From positions 159,481 to 223,480 of the forward strand of contig NZ_JAECZB010000105.1 in the NCBI RefSeq assembly GCF_016056295.1: a stretch of DNA of 64,000 nucleotides, in the 5' to 3' direction. This DNA comes from Atlanticothrix silvestris CENA357 (GTDB lineage: Bacteria > Cyanobacteriota > Cyanobacteriia > Cyanobacteriales > Nostocaceae). A program made the translations under genes and the position numbers. Of this stretch, positions 26,984 to 36,903 are shown one piece after another. Numbering within the stretch: position 1 is the first letter of the stretch; every line of letters begins with the position of its first letter. The notes beneath the pieces were generated by a model. It did not search any database. It saw only the letters and a program-made list of their open reading frames with translations, and was not told the DNA's origin.

Positions 26984-27307
26984 ATGATTTTAATTAAAGA
27001 AATTGTCCAACAAGCTTTGACTACTGGCTATTTGAGTGTGGCAGACCAAAACCAGATGCAAGTGCTATTGCAAACAAGCTATGACTCAGAAGACCTAGAT
27101 GCCTTTATTATTTTGCAGCGGGCTGTTATGGCTGGTGATGTCAAGGAAGAATCCCGTACTCGCAAAACTTTTCGTTCTTCCCGCAGTAAAGATACTGCAT
27201 CTAATATCAAACAGGCTTATCAAATGGCAGCAGAGATGGCTTTTGCAGCAGCAATGGCTTTGACTATGCCAACAAAAGCTCAAGACCAGCCTTCTTTGGG
27301 TGCATAA
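26984..27307 (+). CDS. Conserved small hypothetical protein next to psbA
   Basis: About 107 residues from ATG 26984 (MILIKEIVQQALTTGYLS). The N-terminal half is a small helical domain (SVADQNQMQVLLQ, EDLDAFIILQRAV), then a basic stretch (RTRKTFRSSRSK), then an Ala/Met-rich helix (AAEMAFAAAMALTM) ending in a short polar tail. No named family; similar proteins appear as hypotheticals in Nostocales. It converges on psbA across a shared hairpin. Confidence 0.7.
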   Translation: MILIKEIVQQALTTGYLSVADQNQMQVLLQTSYDSEDLDAFIILQRAVMAGDVKEESRTRKTFRSSRSKDTASNIKQAYQMAAEMAFAAAMALTMPTKAQDQPSLGA

Positions 27308-27323
27308 ATATTGTCTTTGAAAA

Positions 27324-27349
27324 AAGCGCCCTCTGACTAGAGAGCGCTT
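27324..27349 (-). terminator. psbA terminator
   Basis: AAGCGC-(C)-CTCT / AGAG-(A)-GCGCTT stem with a 4-base loop; on the minus strand it is followed by TTTTTC. It lies 10 bases after the psbA stop codon and may also stop the convergent gene. Confidence 0.8.
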
Positions 27350-27358
27350 AAATTAGGA

Positions 27359-28441
27359 CTAAACATGAATTGCAGGTGTTTGTAGAGCCACAGGTATTGC
27401 CTCACCAGCAGCCAAGTCTAAGGGAAAGTTGTGAGCATTGCGCTCGTGCATGACTTCGATGCCCAGGTTGGCGCGATTTAACACATCTGCCCATGTGTTA
27501 ATTACACGTCCTTGAGAATCAAGTACTGATTGGTTGAAGTTGAACCCGTTGAGGTTGAATGCCATCGTACTTATACCCAAAGCTGTTAACCAGATACCAA
27601 CTACTGGCCAAGCAGCCAAGAAAAAGTGCAAAGAACGCGAATTGTTAAAGCTAGCGTATTGCCAGATTAAACGTCCAAAGTAACCGTGAGCAGCGACGAT
27701 GCTATAAGTTTCTTGTTCTTGACCAAACTTGTATCCATAATTCACAGATTCAATTTCGGTTGTCTCTCTTACTAAAGAAGAAGACACCAAAGAACCGTGC
27801 ATGGCGCAGAATAGCGAACCACCGAATACCGCAGCTACACCCAGTTGGTGAAATGGGTGCATGAGGATATTATGCTCGGCTTGGAACACGAACATAAAGT
27901 TAAACGTGCCGCTAATGCCTAGAGGCATTCCATCAGAAAAGCTACCTTGACCAATTGGATAAATTAAAAAAACAGAGGTTGCAGCAGCTACAGGAGCAGA
28001 ATAAGCAACACAAATCCAAGGACGCATCCCCAGACGGTAGCTTAACTCCCATTGCCGACCCAACCAGCAGAAAATACCGATCAAGAAATGTAAGATAATG
28101 AGCTGATAAGGGCCGCCGTTGTAGAGCCATTCATCCATTGATGCAGCTTCCCAAATTGGGTAAAAGTGCAAACCAATAGCATTGGATGTAGGTACAACAG
28201 CACCAGTGATGATGTTGTTGCCGTATAATAGAGAACCAGAAACTGGCTCCCGAATGCCGTCAATATCGACGGGAGGAGCAGCAATAAAGGCAATAACGAA
28301 ACAGATGGTAGCGGTCAATAGAGTGGGAATCATTAAAACCCCAAACCAACCGATATAAATTCGATTATCGGTGCTAGTAATCCATTGACAAAACCGTTCC
28401 CACAGATTACCGCTTTCGCTTCTTCTGAGAATTGTGGTCAT
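27359..28441 (-). CDS. psbA: Photosystem II D1 protein, divergent form
   Basis: 360-residue D1 reaction-centre protein. All Mn4CaO5 ligands are present: D170, E189, H332, E333, H337, D342, and the C-terminal A344 before the cleaved tail [16 protein letters not shown]161 (TyrZ), H198, H215 and S264 are kept. Q130 is the low-light (D1:1-like) residue. Unusual residues are W126 (normally Tyr), Q199 (normally Met), C212 (normally Ser) and W260 (normally Phe). G80, F158 and T286 are unchanged, so it is not the microaerobic D1' type. Probably one of several psbA copies in the genome and conditionally expressed. Confidence 0.96.
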   Translation of the reverse strand: MTTILRRSESGNLWERFCQWITSTDNRIYIGWFGVLMIPTLLTATICFVIAFIAAPPVDIDGIREPVSGSLLYGNNIITGAVVPTSNAIGLHFYPIWEAASMDEWLYNGGPYQLIILHFLIGIFCWLGRQWELSYRLGMRPWICVAYSAPVAAATSVFLIYPIGQGSFSDGMPLGISGTFNFMFVFQAEHNILMHPFHQLGVAAVFGGSLFCAMHGSLVSSSLVRETTEIESVNYGYKFGQEQETYSIVAAHGYFGRLIWQYASFNNSRSLHFFLAAWPVVGIWLTALGISTMAFNLNGFNFNQSVLDSQGRVINTWADVLNRANLGIEVMHERNAHNFPLDLAAGEAIPVALQTPAIHV

Positions 28442-28696
28442 GGCTATGTTGTTAATAATGTACTGACAACAAACTTTCTCAAATCATCAGATTTAAGAAT
28501 TTTGCTATTTGCAATAGTTTTGCTAAATACCTTCTCTCTAAATGCCGAGACTCTTTAGAATGACCCCACACCGAAAATACTGTTAATTAATTTCCCCAGG
28601 GAGACTGTATGAAAAAAGGGGAATTTTTCTCGGCTCTTCACTTCACGTTTTACATTAACTATTGAAATTTTTCAATATATTTATTCTAAAGATTTG

Positions 28697-29003
28697 CTAA
28701 GCTAACTGCTGAACAAATTGTATGTGTTCTGGGGAATTCAACCCTTGTTGCAGCACTGCTAAAACTTTCATCATGTCCCCTGTAATTAGCAAGTTTTATA
28801 GATAACCACAAACCAAGAAAAACTTGGCTTTTGATCACACTATCTGCATCTGCCACAAGTGGTAAATATTCACCATTTTCTAAATAGAACCAGTCAAGTT
28901 TATTTTCCCAAACCTGCCAGACAATATATTCTTGCAACCAGTTGCGGCGGTAAACGTGTTTTTTATCTATCAGCAGCACAACATCAGGCTGTGGTTTATT
29001 GTC
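28697..29003 (-). pseudogene. Uma2-family nuclease C-terminal fragment
   Basis: The piece QPDVVLLIDKKHVYRR, NWLQEYIVWQVWENKLDWF, GEYLPLVADADSVIKSQVF matches the C-terminal half of Uma2 (DUF820, PD-(D/E)XK-like) proteins. After GLWLSIK the frame shifts by one; the continuing family sequence (GDMMKVLAVLQQGLNSPEH, stop at 28697) is in the next frame. The N-terminal half is absent, replaced by a dispersed CCTTTGTGGTTA repeat. A decayed gene. Confidence 0.8.
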
Positions 29004-29067
29004 TATGTGCCTTTGTGGTTAGCAATGATTTTTTAACCACAAAGGCACTAAGGGAAATGTATATTTT

Positions 29068-29778
29068 CTATAGTTCCCTTACCAAGGGTTTACCATCTTT
29101 AACTTCGCCAATTAAAACCAAATCTACACAGTTGACGAAGATGCCATTTTCTAAAACACCTGGAATGTTATTTAATGTTTTTTCCAGGTTAATTGGGTCG
29201 TCTATAGAATCAAATGTGACATCTAAAACCATGTTGCCTTGATCGGTGATTACTGGCCCAGCTTTTTTTACACCCATGCGGAGTTCTGGTTTTCCACCAA
29301 GTTTTTTAATTGCATTAATCACGGGGGTCATAGCCATTGGGATCACTTCCACTGGTACGGCAAAACTTGATCCCAAGCGATCAACCAACTTACCACTATC
29401 AACTACAACGATAAATTGCTCTGCCAAGTAATCGACTACTTTTTCGCGAGTATGCGCTGCACCGCCACCTTTAATGAGATTTTTTTGGGGATCGACTTCA
29501 TCAGCGCCATCGATCGCAATATCAATGTGGTCAATAGCGTCTAGGGTGGTAAGAGGGACACCGTACTGCTTTGCCAAAACTTCTGATTGAAAAGAAGTAG
29601 GGATGCCAACGATATCTTTAAGTTCACCAGATTTGAGGCGATCGCCCAAAAACTGAATTGTATAAGCTGTGGTTGAGCCTGTACCCAAACCGACTATCGA
29701 ACCTGATTTTACCAGGGCAGCGGCGGCTTTGCCAACTTCTTGCTTCATCAACTTTACGGGGTCTGCTGCTGCGGTCAT
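29068..29778 (-). CDS. rpiA: Ribose-5-phosphate isomerase A
   Basis: Interconverts ribose-5-phosphate and ribulose-5-phosphate in the Calvin and pentose-phosphate pathways. About 236 residues, family-typical. Motifs are [41 protein letters not shown] with the catalytic Glu/Lys region, and [15 protein letters not shown] 29778 is preferred over the TTG two codons upstream. Cytosolic. Confidence 0.97.
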   Translation of the reverse strand: MTAAADPVKLMKQEVGKAAAALVKSGSIVGLGTGSTTAYTIQFLGDRLKSGELKDIVGIPTSFQSEVLAKQYGVPLTTLDAIDHIDIAIDGADEVDPQKNLIKGGGAAHTREKVVDYLAEQFIVVVDSGKLVDRLGSSFAVPVEVIPMAMTPVINAIKKLGGKPELRMGVKKAGPVITDQGNMVLDVTFDSIDDPINLEKTLNNIPGVLENGIFVNCVDLVLIGEVKDGKPLVREL

Positions 29779-29872
29779 GCCCAAATCTGCTCCATAAAAC
29801 TTCTAAAATGAACATAACCTAAAGTTACGTACATTTTGCGCTTTACTTCTTGTGATCTGTCGTTTGGGGATG

Positions 29873-30667
29873 TTAACGAGGCTGTTGTAATGAGAGTTGC
29901 GATCGCTTGTTAATTTCTTGCCAGTTCACTACATCCCACCAATTATTCAAATACTCGCTGCGACGGTTGCGATATCGCAGGTAATATGCATGTTCCCAAA
30001 CATCGTTACCCATGATGGGATATACACCATCTATAATCGGGTTATCTTGATTTGCTGTGGTGACAATTTGAAGTTTACCTTGTGGGTTACGCACTAACCA
30101 CACCCAACCACTACCAAAGCGATCGCTACCTGCGGCATTAAATTGTTTTTTAAAAGCATCAAAACTGCCAAATGTTTGATTAATTTCTTTGGCGATCGCT
30201 CCTGTTGGTTCTCCACCGCCTTTGGGACTCATAATTTGCCAAAACATCGTATGGTTGAGGTGTCCCCCACCATTGTCGCGCACCTTTGTGCGAATATCTG
30301 CTGGTACGCTGTTTAAATCTCTCAATAAAGCTTCAATACTTCTTTTTTGCAGATTTGGGTAATTTTTTAAAACGTCATTAAGGTTATTAACATAGCTTGC
30401 ATGGTGCGCGTCATGATGCAATCTCATTGTTTCAGCATCAATTGCTTTTCCTAGTACACCATAGTCATAAGGTAATGGTGGTAGTTTTGCTGGGTTAGCG
30501 CTCAATTCTCCCTGAGGAGAAACTACAGGAGGGCGCGACCTAACAGGAACTGGAGTTGCTGTAGGAGATTGCGATCCAGCTATTGGTAGTGGTTGACAAG
30601 AAATGAGTACAATCCCCAATACAGCTGTCAAAAAAAAAGCAGTTATTTTTTTGAACGTTCTTTTCAT
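29873..30667 (-). CDS. sodA: Membrane-targeted Fe/Mn superoxide dismutase
   Basis: 264 residues. The N-terminus [20 protein letters not shown] is a lipoprotein-type signal with an LISC lipobox, followed by a Pro/Ser linker and the SOD domain from about residue 60. Metal ligands are visible: His in [13 protein letters not shown], His in [10 protein letters not shown], and Asp/His in [12 protein letters not shown]. The usual DVWEHAYY signature is intact and the metal is probably Mn, as in the membrane-bound SodA of Anabaena. It would detoxify superoxide at the thylakoid or plasma membrane. Confidence 0.92.
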   Translation of the reverse strand: MKRTFKKITAFFLTAVLGIVLISCQPLPIAGSQSPTATPVPVRSRPPVVSPQGELSANPAKLPPLPYDYGVLGKAIDAETMRLHHDAHHASYVNNLNDVLKNYPNLQKRSIEALLRDLNSVPADIRTKVRDNGGGHLNHTMFWQIMSPKGGGEPTGAIAKEINQTFGSFDAFKKQFNAAGSDRFGSGWVWLVRNPQGKLQIVTTANQDNPIIDGVYPIMGNDVWEHAYYLRYRNRRSEYLNNWWDVVNWQEINKRSQLSLQQPR

Positions 30668-31323
30668 AAATATTTACTGTACATTAGTTTTTCAGAAATG
30701 AAAATTTATACTAGTTTTTTATGTAAAAATAGCCACATTTTCCCAAGCCATAAATTGACTTAAATTATGTCTAAGACAATAGTTGTTCTATTTATCTATT
30801 ATCTATATAATTTGATAGCATAATCATTTATTTACTCTGTTTTTCGCTTTAATAATAAATCTGACTATAAAGCTTGAAATTATTTATTTGGTAAGTAAAA
30901 ATTCGGTTTACATGGGAATCTACAATAACATAGAAATACATCTTCATCATCTATTTTTTAATATACTCCTTTGGGAATACGACCACAGTTAATAAGCAAA
31001 ACTATCGGCAGAGATAGGATAAATCTGATTCTGTTAAATATATAATTGGAACACTACTCGTACTCCCTTGGAAACAAGCTACTGAGATATTTCATGACTT
31101 AAATTTTTTATTGATGGCAACTGTCCGACTGAGTCAAAAATATTCTGTCAAGGACAAAATAATCCTCGTTTATCCGAAGTATAAAGTATTTATAATCTTC
31201 GGTCTCTGATGCTTTAATTTATGGCAACGAGTAAGTAGAAATTGATAGTTGTTGTCCCATAATTAAAATTGCCTTTTTATCAAAAATCAAGGTGGTAAAT
31301 ATACATAATCAAGGATAAATAAT
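30668..31323. other. Intergenic, no gene seen
   Basis: AT-rich region between divergent sodA and the Cys-rich membrane protein gene; likely holds both promoters. No RNA gene or repeat recognised. Confidence 0.5.
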
Positions 31324-31710
31324 ATGTCTATTAAGCAAATAGCGGTCAGAAATTTCACAGTAAATCGAAATATTCAGCAGATAACTGGCAGTGAAATCAA
31401 ACAAGAAGAGGTACAAATTGAGGCTTCAAATGTCCCTGATATATTAGTATCATTAGCCCCCGTCGGCTTGCTTTCGAGTTGGGTGATTTTTTTTCTAGTT
31501 TTACGAAAAATTCGGGCAGCTTTAGATAATAAGATGGTTTTTGAAGTTAAGGGCTTACATAAAGTTCCCTGCAAAAATTGTCAATTTTATTCAAATAATA
31601 ATTATCTGAAATGTGCAGTAAAACCTGATGTTGTTATGACTGAAGAAGCTAAAGATTGCTCTGAATACTCACCCAAAAATGGCGAAGTTTCTACCAAAAA
31701 ATTCTTTTAA
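31324..31710 (+). CDS. Hypothetical single-span membrane protein with Cys motif
   Basis: 128 residues, no named family. A polar N-terminus leads to one membrane helix at about 40-60 (DILVSLAPVGLLSSWVIFFL), then a basic stop and a small C-terminal domain with CKNCQFYSNNNYLKCAV and DCSEYSP. The CxxC plus two Cys pattern suggests a metal site or disulfides. I recall the pattern in other cyanobacterial hypotheticals. Start ATG 31324. Confidence 0.75.
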   Translation: MSIKQIAVRNFTVNRNIQQITGSEIKQEEVQIEASNVPDILVSLAPVGLLSSWVIFFLVLRKIRAALDNKMVFEVKGLHKVPCKNCQFYSNNNYLKCAVKPDVVMTEEAKDCSEYSPKNGEVSTKKFF

Positions 31711-31721
31711 CCTGCTACTCT

Positions 31722-31931
31722 TTACTGATAAATAAAATTTGATGTGAAATTGCTGGTAAGTAAATCGGTGAACAAGTCTTTAGTCACGTCATTAGCAGTA
31801 ATAATACCTCTGAGTAAATTGTTCTGAATCACTAACATCCGGTGAACTTCTGAATTTTGCATTTTTTGTAAGGCCTGAGTTATCTGTTTTTCTGGATAAA
31901 CTGTGACTCCGTTAAGATTGATTGCATCCAA
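31722..31931 (-). pseudogene. CBS-domain fragment
   Basis: 69 residues resembling one CBS motif: VTVYPEKQITQALQKM, EVHRMLVIQNNLLRGIITANDVTKDL. Most CBS proteins carry paired motifs and a partner domain. The frame stays open upstream through a further ~25 codons (NANFVVGSHSAFRLDA) without an ATG, then meets a dispersed repeat (GACGGGCTACCCCTACGC). It converges tail to tail with the preceding gene (11-base gap). Probably a 5'-truncated remnant. Confidence 0.6.
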
Positions 31932-32287
31932 ACGAAAAGCGCTATGTGAACCAACTACAAAATTAGCATTTCTCGTTTGGTTTAGTTTCCACCACTCAAA
32001 GCTATGTATAGACGGGCTACCCCTACGCTAAATTTGTGTCAATAAGTAGGGATTAATGCGATTATTTTCGATCTGATCTTATTGAGAATACAATCTTTTT
32101 GTTGAGATGATACGTTTGTTCTATGGTAAATATCGAAAACAATTTTTATTTTCTGTGGAATTTGCTCAATGACAATATTAGCAAAGATGTGCTATAACAT
32201 TTTAATTAATTTTAGAAGTACTGTATTAGCCTTTCAGCATAACTTTTAAAATTCTCTCTGTTATCAACATCATAAAGCAGTAGGTAT
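31932..32287. other. Intergenic upstream of the oxygenase gene
   Basis: Apart from the in-frame upstream extension of the CBS fragment (to about 32010), this is AT-rich DNA with no gene seen. Confidence 0.45.
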
Positions 32288-33169
32288 ATGCAATTAACTT
32301 CACAGCAGTTTGAGTCTAAGGATGTCAAAGTTCAACTTCTTTTAGCAGGAGGTTATCAATACACCGTTTATTTAAAATCGGATGCACCTGTACTGCATAG
32401 TCTTCTAACAACAATTGTGGCTCGTGCCTACAATCAAGAATCTGCTGCTCACAGTTTATTTCAGGTTCCCATAAATGAAGGCTATTCTGCTTTGTGCTTT
32501 TCAAGCGATCGCCTTGTAGGCTTAGTGACAGAACCTCCTATTTGGGTGCAGCAAATAGAAGAAATAAAACCACCATCTATTGATATTTTAAATTCTAATT
32601 ATATACAAATAGAAAACTTCTTATCGCCAAAAGAATACGAGCAATTAATCAACTATGTTCTAAAAAAAGAGTCAGATTTTATAGCAACTAGCACTTCTAC
32701 TAAAGAGCAGGATTATCGCCGATCAATGGTTCTCTACTCGTTTCCCGAATTTGCTGAACTGATTGTCAAGCGCATTCAGGAAATAATTACTGATGTAATT
32801 AGTAAGTTAGGATTACCATCATTTGTGATATCTCAAATTGAAAGTCAATTAACAGCGCATAATGATGGAAATTATTACAAAATTCATAATGATAACGGCA
32901 GCCCAGAAACGGCTACCAGAGAACTAACATACATTTATTATTTTAATAAACAACCAAAGGCTTTTTCTGGAGGTGAATTAATAATTTATGACAGTAAAAT
33001 TGAAAATAATTTTTATGTAAATGCAGAGTCTTATAAAAAAGTAGAACCATTAAATAACAGTATTGTGTTTTTCCTCAGTCGATATATGCACGAAGTTCGA
33101 CCTGTAATTTGCCCCTCTAAAGCTTTTGCCAATAGCCGTTTTACCATCAACGGCTGGGTACGTCGATAG
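32288..33169 (+). CDS. 2-oxoglutarate/Fe(II)-dependent oxygenase (prolyl-4-hydroxylase-like)
   Basis: 293 residues. The N-terminal ~95 form a separate unrecognised domain. From about 110 a P4H-type double-stranded beta-helix follows: IQIENFLSPKEYEQLINYV, the HxD iron motif in YYKIHNDNGSP, LTYIYYFN, FSGGELIIYD, the distal His in RYMHEVRPV, and the 2-oxoglutarate Arg in SRFTINGWVRR. The final GWVRR is usual in small bacterial P4H-like proteins. Substrate is unknown. Monocistronic. Confidence 0.88.
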   Translation: MQLTSQQFESKDVKVQLLLAGGYQYTVYLKSDAPVLHSLLTTIVARAYNQESAAHSLFQVPINEGYSALCFSSDRLVGLVTEPPIWVQQIEEIKPPSIDILNSNYIQIENFLSPKEYEQLINYVLKKESDFIATSTSTKEQDYRRSMVLYSFPEFAELIVKRIQEIITDVISKLGLPSFVISQIESQLTAHNDGNYYKIHNDNGSPETATRELTYIYYFNKQPKAFSGGELIIYDSKIENNFYVNAESYKKVEPLNNSIVFFLSRYMHEVRPVICPSKAFANSRFTINGWVRR

Positions 33170-33245
33170 AATTTAATAAAGAGAGACGCGATAAATAGCC
33201 GTCTCTACAGCAAATCTATATCGTCAATTATTTCTTAATCCGCTT

Positions 33246-33722
33246 CTACTGGGCTACGCCTGGATTGAGTTGAAGTAATAACCAAGTCAGATAAGTACCA
33301 AAAGGGCCCCAAAGAGCATAAGGAAGAAAAAGCCAAGACGCTCTCTGGGAAATAGGTTTAACTACAAAAGCCAGGATATAAACAAGTAGCGTTGCTAAAC
33401 CGCCTGCAATCAATCCCCCTGTGAGGCTGCGGAGTTCTACCACAATGGGACTGTAAAGTGAAGTTAGCAGAGCGATAGCTGCATAGATAGCCATTAAGTA
33501 CCAAGGATGAGATCGTTGTTTGGAACGTCTCTCCCACACGATAATTGCTGAAATTGTCAGACAAAGCCAGATAAAAGTCCAAATAAACGGGATTAGGAAC
33601 TCAAAAGTTAGCCAGTTAGGACGTTGCAAATTCTGAAACCAAGGGTCGCGCAATGATGTCAACAGACTACCGCCAAAAAATAGTGCCGCTGAAACTGCTG
33701 TGATGATCCATCTAGCTTTCAC
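33246..33722 (-). CDS. TspO/MBR-like membrane protein
   Basis: 158 residues with five hydrophobic helices, matching tryptophan-rich sensory protein (TspO) topology: WFQNLQRPNWLTFEFLIPFIWTF early and LFLPYALWGPFGTYLTWLLLQLNP at the end, equivalent to the conserved loop-5 region. TspO proteins bind tetrapyrroles and affect porphyrin and stress responses. It is somewhat divergent (GPFGTYL rather than FATYLN), so ligand binding is uncertain. Start ATG 33722. Confidence 0.85.
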   Translation of the reverse strand: MKARWIITAVSAALFFGGSLLTSLRDPWFQNLQRPNWLTFEFLIPFIWTFIWLCLTISAIIVWERRSKQRSHPWYLMAIYAAIALLTSLYSPIVVELRSLTGGLIAGGLATLLVYILAFVVKPISQRASWLFLPYALWGPFGTYLTWLLLQLNPGVAQ

Positions 33723-33832
33723 AAGAAGTTCCTGTAATGGTGGGAATACACTTGTAGTTTAAGACGGGACTGCGATCGCCACACCTATCTGGGGACTATC
33801 TTTTTGTTGAGAATAACATTTGCGTCCCTAAC

Positions 33833-34063
33833 TCACATAACAAGAGAACTTAAACGTTTGTAACGCTTATTCTGTACTGACCAATCTCTACAAACTTCTG
33901 TGACAAGTTGTATTTCTTCATCTGTGAGCTGTTCATCTGGTTTTCCAGATGCCAAGATTTTGGCTGCTTTCGCTGCTTTTTCATATTCCACACCGTACTT
34001 AACTAATTGTGTGTGAAATATTTTCTCTTTTTCTGCCGCTGTCGTTAAAAACTTACGTTGCAT
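33833..34063 (-). CDS. Small conserved hypothetical protein
   Basis: 76 residues, helical and basic, no named domain: KEKIFHTQLVKYGVEYEKAAKAAKILASG followed by LTDEEIQLVTEVCRDW. A protein of this kind is plausible as a Nostocales-specific family. Start ATG 34063 with AGAAGGAGATTT on the message about 10 bases upstream, a good ribosome-binding site. Confidence 0.65.
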   Translation of the reverse strand: MQRKFLTTAAEKEKIFHTQLVKYGVEYEKAAKAAKILASGKPDEQLTDEEIQLVTEVCRDWSVQNKRYKRLSSLVM

Positions 34064-34316
34064 AAGTAAGATAGAAGGAGATTTAAATTTTTTTAAAATT
34101 ACATTGCATAAAAAATCAACCGATAGTTTTAAGTTTTACAAAAACTAAATTTTCTTACTTCTACCTGAGGATGCAAAAGCAAATATACTTAATATTTTTT
34201 TTATAAACTTCCTTTTCTATGAGAGACTCCACCCTAAACGTAGCTATGCCGGAGGCTTTACGAGGCGGTAACTTTTAATCCTAGTTTGAAAATAACTTGA
34301 TTGCAGGTCGCTGCAA

Positions 34317-34934
34317 CTAAGTTTCGGTTTTAGCTAGTCCCTCAACTAATATTTGGGTGATGAAGACAGCGAAATGATAAGTGGATTGAGTGGCAGAGAA
34401 GGGAATTTGACCATCCATCCACAGCTTTGCCCAACCATGCACTAATGCCCAAGCAGTTAAGGCTAATTTTTCAGAGTCATCTGCTCGAATCACCCCTGCC
34501 TGCTGTCCCCGTGCAATCACGCCAACAAGAACCATGAAGACTTGTCTTGCAGCATATTCCAACTCAGGATTTTGTTGAGCAGAGGATGAGCGATAAGCAC
34601 CAAACATCAAATCATAGTGCGAAGGATGTTCAAGGGCGAATGTTATATAGGCAACTCCACTATCCTGTATTTGCTGCACAGGATCAGTAGATGAGTTTTG
34701 AATTGCCACTTCCAATTTTTGATGCAGCGTTTGAAATCCATCTTTGGCTACGGCTGCCAACAGAGACTCTTTATCTGCAAAGTGACGATAGGGAGCTGCA
34801 TGGGAGACACCGACTCGACGCGCCACCTCTCGCAGAGAAACCCCTTCAACAGTCTTCTCAGAAATGAGTTCTAAGGTAGCGGTAATAAGGGCTTGGCGCA
34901 AATCTCCATGATGATAAGGTTCTCGTTCTGACAT
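34317..34934 (-). CDS. TetR/AcrR family transcriptional regulator
   Basis: 205 residues. The N-terminal TetR helix-turn-helix is clear: RQALITATLELISEKTVEGVSLREVARRVGVSHAAPYRHFADKESLLAAV (residues ~12-60). The C-terminal ligand domain has the TetR_C/WHG flavour (LTAWALVHGWAKLWMDGQIPF). It is divergent from a small membrane protein and a SnoaL-like protein, with two operator-like sites in the 106-base gap, so it probably represses both directions. Inducer unknown. Confidence 0.95.
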   Translation of the reverse strand: MSEREPYHHGDLRQALITATLELISEKTVEGVSLREVARRVGVSHAAPYRHFADKESLLAAVAKDGFQTLHQKLEVAIQNSSTDPVQQIQDSGVAYITFALEHPSHYDLMFGAYRSSSAQQNPELEYAARQVFMVLVGVIARGQQAGVIRADDSEKLALTAWALVHGWAKLWMDGQIPFSATQSTYHFAVFITQILVEGLAKTET

Positions 34935-34980
34935 CAGTTTTGATCAGGCATATACAAGATGCCTAAATTTTAGCTCAAGT

Positions 34981-35032
34981 ATGTTGACAGTGAAAACATA
35001 AGACGCTAAATTAATGTTGTCAATGTAAACAT
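34981..35032. promoter_or_regulatory. Two TetR-type operator-like sites
   Basis: ATGTTGACAGTGAAAACAT at 34981-34999 and ATGTTGTCAATGTAAACAT at 35014-35032: 19-bp copies with dyad ends (ATGTT/AACAT), 33 bp apart, about three helical turns. The first includes TTGACA with TAAATT 17 bases later, a reasonable promoter towards the plus-strand genes. Binding by the adjacent TetR is inferred. Confidence 0.65.
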
Positions 35033-35040
35033 ATAAAATT

Positions 35041-35253
35041 ATGAAAGAACGAAATCTCCTCCGGTGGATTCATCTCATCAGTTCTGTGGCAATTGGAACC
35101 TTTATTTATTCCCCTTGGCGGAATCAAGCTGAGTTTCTCCTATCTATGCGGATATTGATTATTCCAGTCTTGACTCTGACTGGATTGTGGATGTGGAAAG
35201 GACATCAAATAAAAAAACTTCTGAGTTCATCTCAGCACAAAACGAAAGCGTAG
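35041..35253 (+). CDS. Small two-helix membrane protein
   Basis: 70 residues with two hydrophobic segments (WIHLISSVAIGTFIYSPW and MRILIIPVLTLTGLWMW) and a basic Lys-rich tail. No named family is certain. It begins 9 bases past the second operator-like site and is followed by the SnoaL-like gene with an 18-base gap, so both look like one TetR-controlled unit. Confidence 0.75.
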   Translation: MKERNLLRWIHLISSVAIGTFIYSPWRNQAEFLLSMRILIIPVLTLTGLWMWKGHQIKKLLSSSQHKTKA

Positions 35254-35271
35254 TTGGAAGGAGCCAGAAGG

Positions 35272-35724
35272 ATGTACACCTATTTTGTTCGTCAGTTTGT
35301 CAAGAGAACCTTTGAGTGTTTGAACCACGGTGATTATGAATCAGTTCTTCAAGGTGTTTCTCCTTCAATTACTCATACCTTTAGCGGCACTCATGCCCTG
35401 GGTGGAACTCGTCATAGTGTTGAGGCAATGCGGCAGTGGTTTAAGCGTCTTTATCTTATGTCACCCAAATTAGAATTTGAGATTAAAAACATTGTTGTTA
35501 GCGGGTTTCCTTGGGACACAACAATTGCTGTGGAGTGGGTTGATACCGCCATGCCCGCAGATGGTTCAGAGTATGTCAACGAGGGAGTTCACATAATCAA
35601 GATGCAGTGGGGCAAAGCTGTATACATCCATGCTTACCTGGATACACAGTTAGTTGAAGCTTTATTGAAGCGTTTATCAGCTTACGGCATAGCGGAAGCT
35701 TCTGCACCTCCAATTGAAGACTAA
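35272..35724 (+). CDS. SnoaL/NTF2-like protein
   Basis: 150 residues of the SnoaL-like NTF2 fold: FVKRTFECLNHGDYESVLQGV, THTFSGTHALGGTRHSVEAMRQWFKRLY, WVDTAMPADGSEYVNEGVHIIKMQWGKAVYIHAYLDTQL. These folds hold small hydrophobic ligands or act as polyketide-ring cyclases or hydrolases; the activity here is unknown. Start ATG 35272 is chosen for the GGAAGGAG ribosome site at 35256-35263, rather than the longer frame from 35254. Confidence 0.85.
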   Translation: MYTYFVRQFVKRTFECLNHGDYESVLQGVSPSITHTFSGTHALGGTRHSVEAMRQWFKRLYLMSPKLEFEIKNIVVSGFPWDTTIAVEWVDTAMPADGSEYVNEGVHIIKMQWGKAVYIHAYLDTQLVEALLKRLSAYGIAEASAPPIED

Positions 35725-35853
35725 CAGGGTAGTCAATTTTGTAGGAGCATCAAAAATTTTGCCTAAACCCTCTACTTAGCTACCCCTGGTCTTATTAGAC
35801 GCGATAAATCGTGTCTCTACATGAAGCCTTTTGGCTTACATAACTATTTCCTT

Positions 35854-36903
35854 TTAAGATTCAATAATTCCTCCACCCAACACTTTATCGCCGTCGTACC
35901 AGACAGCGGCTTGTCCGGGGGTGATGCTGAATTGGGGTTCATCAAATACCAAGCGGACGCGGGAATTTTCTAAGGGAATCACCGTCACGGGTTCGGGGTG
36001 AGAACGATAACGGATTTGTACTTCTGCACGAATTGGGGTAGAAGGTTCAGCAATGGAAACCCAATTTACCCGATTGACTGTGCATTCTGGCTGAGTTACC
36101 TTAGTGCGATCGCCTACAATCACTTTATTATTCACCGCATCTAATTCAATCACATACAGCGGTTCGGGTGCTGCTATACCCAAGCCTTTCCGCTGTCCAA
36201 TGGTGTAATGATGCACACCATCGTGTTCTCCCAAAACTTTGCCTGTAGTATCTACAATGTCGCCTTTTTTAGGAGCGAGATACTTATCCAAAAATGCGCG
36301 CATGGAACCGTTACTTTCCACTAGGCATAAATCTTGGCTTTCTGGCTTATCCGCAGTTTTGAGTCCGTATTCAGCGGCGATCCGGCGGGTATCGGCTTTT
36401 TGCAATTCGCCTAGAGGAAATACAGTTGCTGCTAGTAATTCTTGAGACAAATCGTAAAGAAAATAAGACTGGTCTTTATTACGATCAACAGCCCTTAATA
36501 GCTGATAACGCCCACTTGCTTTGTCATAATTAATTTGAGCATAATGACCAGTGGCAATGCGATCGCATCCCAATTGTTCGCGGGCATACTGCACCATCGG
36601 CCCAAACTTTACTGTTTTGTTGCACTGAGAGCAAGGTAGAGGCGTGATCCCAACACTATAACCAGTCACTAGATAATCGACAATATGGGTTTGAAAGACA
36701 TCCCGCATATCTACAATCTGATGGGGAACGCTCAATTGTTCACAGATATAAGCCGCGTCGATCATCCCTTCAGAGCAACATTGACCTTTGCCTTTCATCA
36801 GCCAAAGAGTCAAACCAATTACTTCATAGCCCTGATGGTGCAAAATAGCAGCAGCGGTGGAACTGTCAACGCCACCAGAAAGACCAACGACGACTTTTTT
36901 CAT
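35854..36903 (-). CDS. mnmA: tRNA 2-thiouridylase MnmA
   Basis: Installs the 2-thio group on wobble uridine 34 of tRNA-Lys, -Glu and -Gln. About 349 residues from ATG 36903 ([15 protein letters not shown]). The PP-loop is [13 protein letters not shown]. The catalytic Cys pair is in PLPCSQCN and SQDLCLV. Other conserved blocks are [32 protein letters not shown] and [13 protein letters not shown]. The TTG-initiated extension to 36954 is discarded. Monocistronic. Confidence 0.97.
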   Translation of the reverse strand: MKKVVVGLSGGVDSSTAAAILHHQGYEVIGLTLWLMKGKGQCCSEGMIDAAYICEQLSVPHQIVDMRDVFQTHIVDYLVTGYSVGITPLPCSQCNKTVKFGPMVQYAREQLGCDRIATGHYAQINYDKASGRYQLLRAVDRNKDQSYFLYDLSQELLAATVFPLGELQKADTRRIAAEYGLKTADKPESQDLCLVESNGSMRAFLDKYLAPKKGDIVDTTGKVLGEHDGVHHYTIGQRKGLGIAAPEPLYVIELDAVNNKVIVGDRTKVTQPECTVNRVNWVSIAEPSTPIRAEVQIRYRSHPEPVTVIPLENSRVRLVFDEPQFSITPGQAAVWYDGDKVLGGGIIES

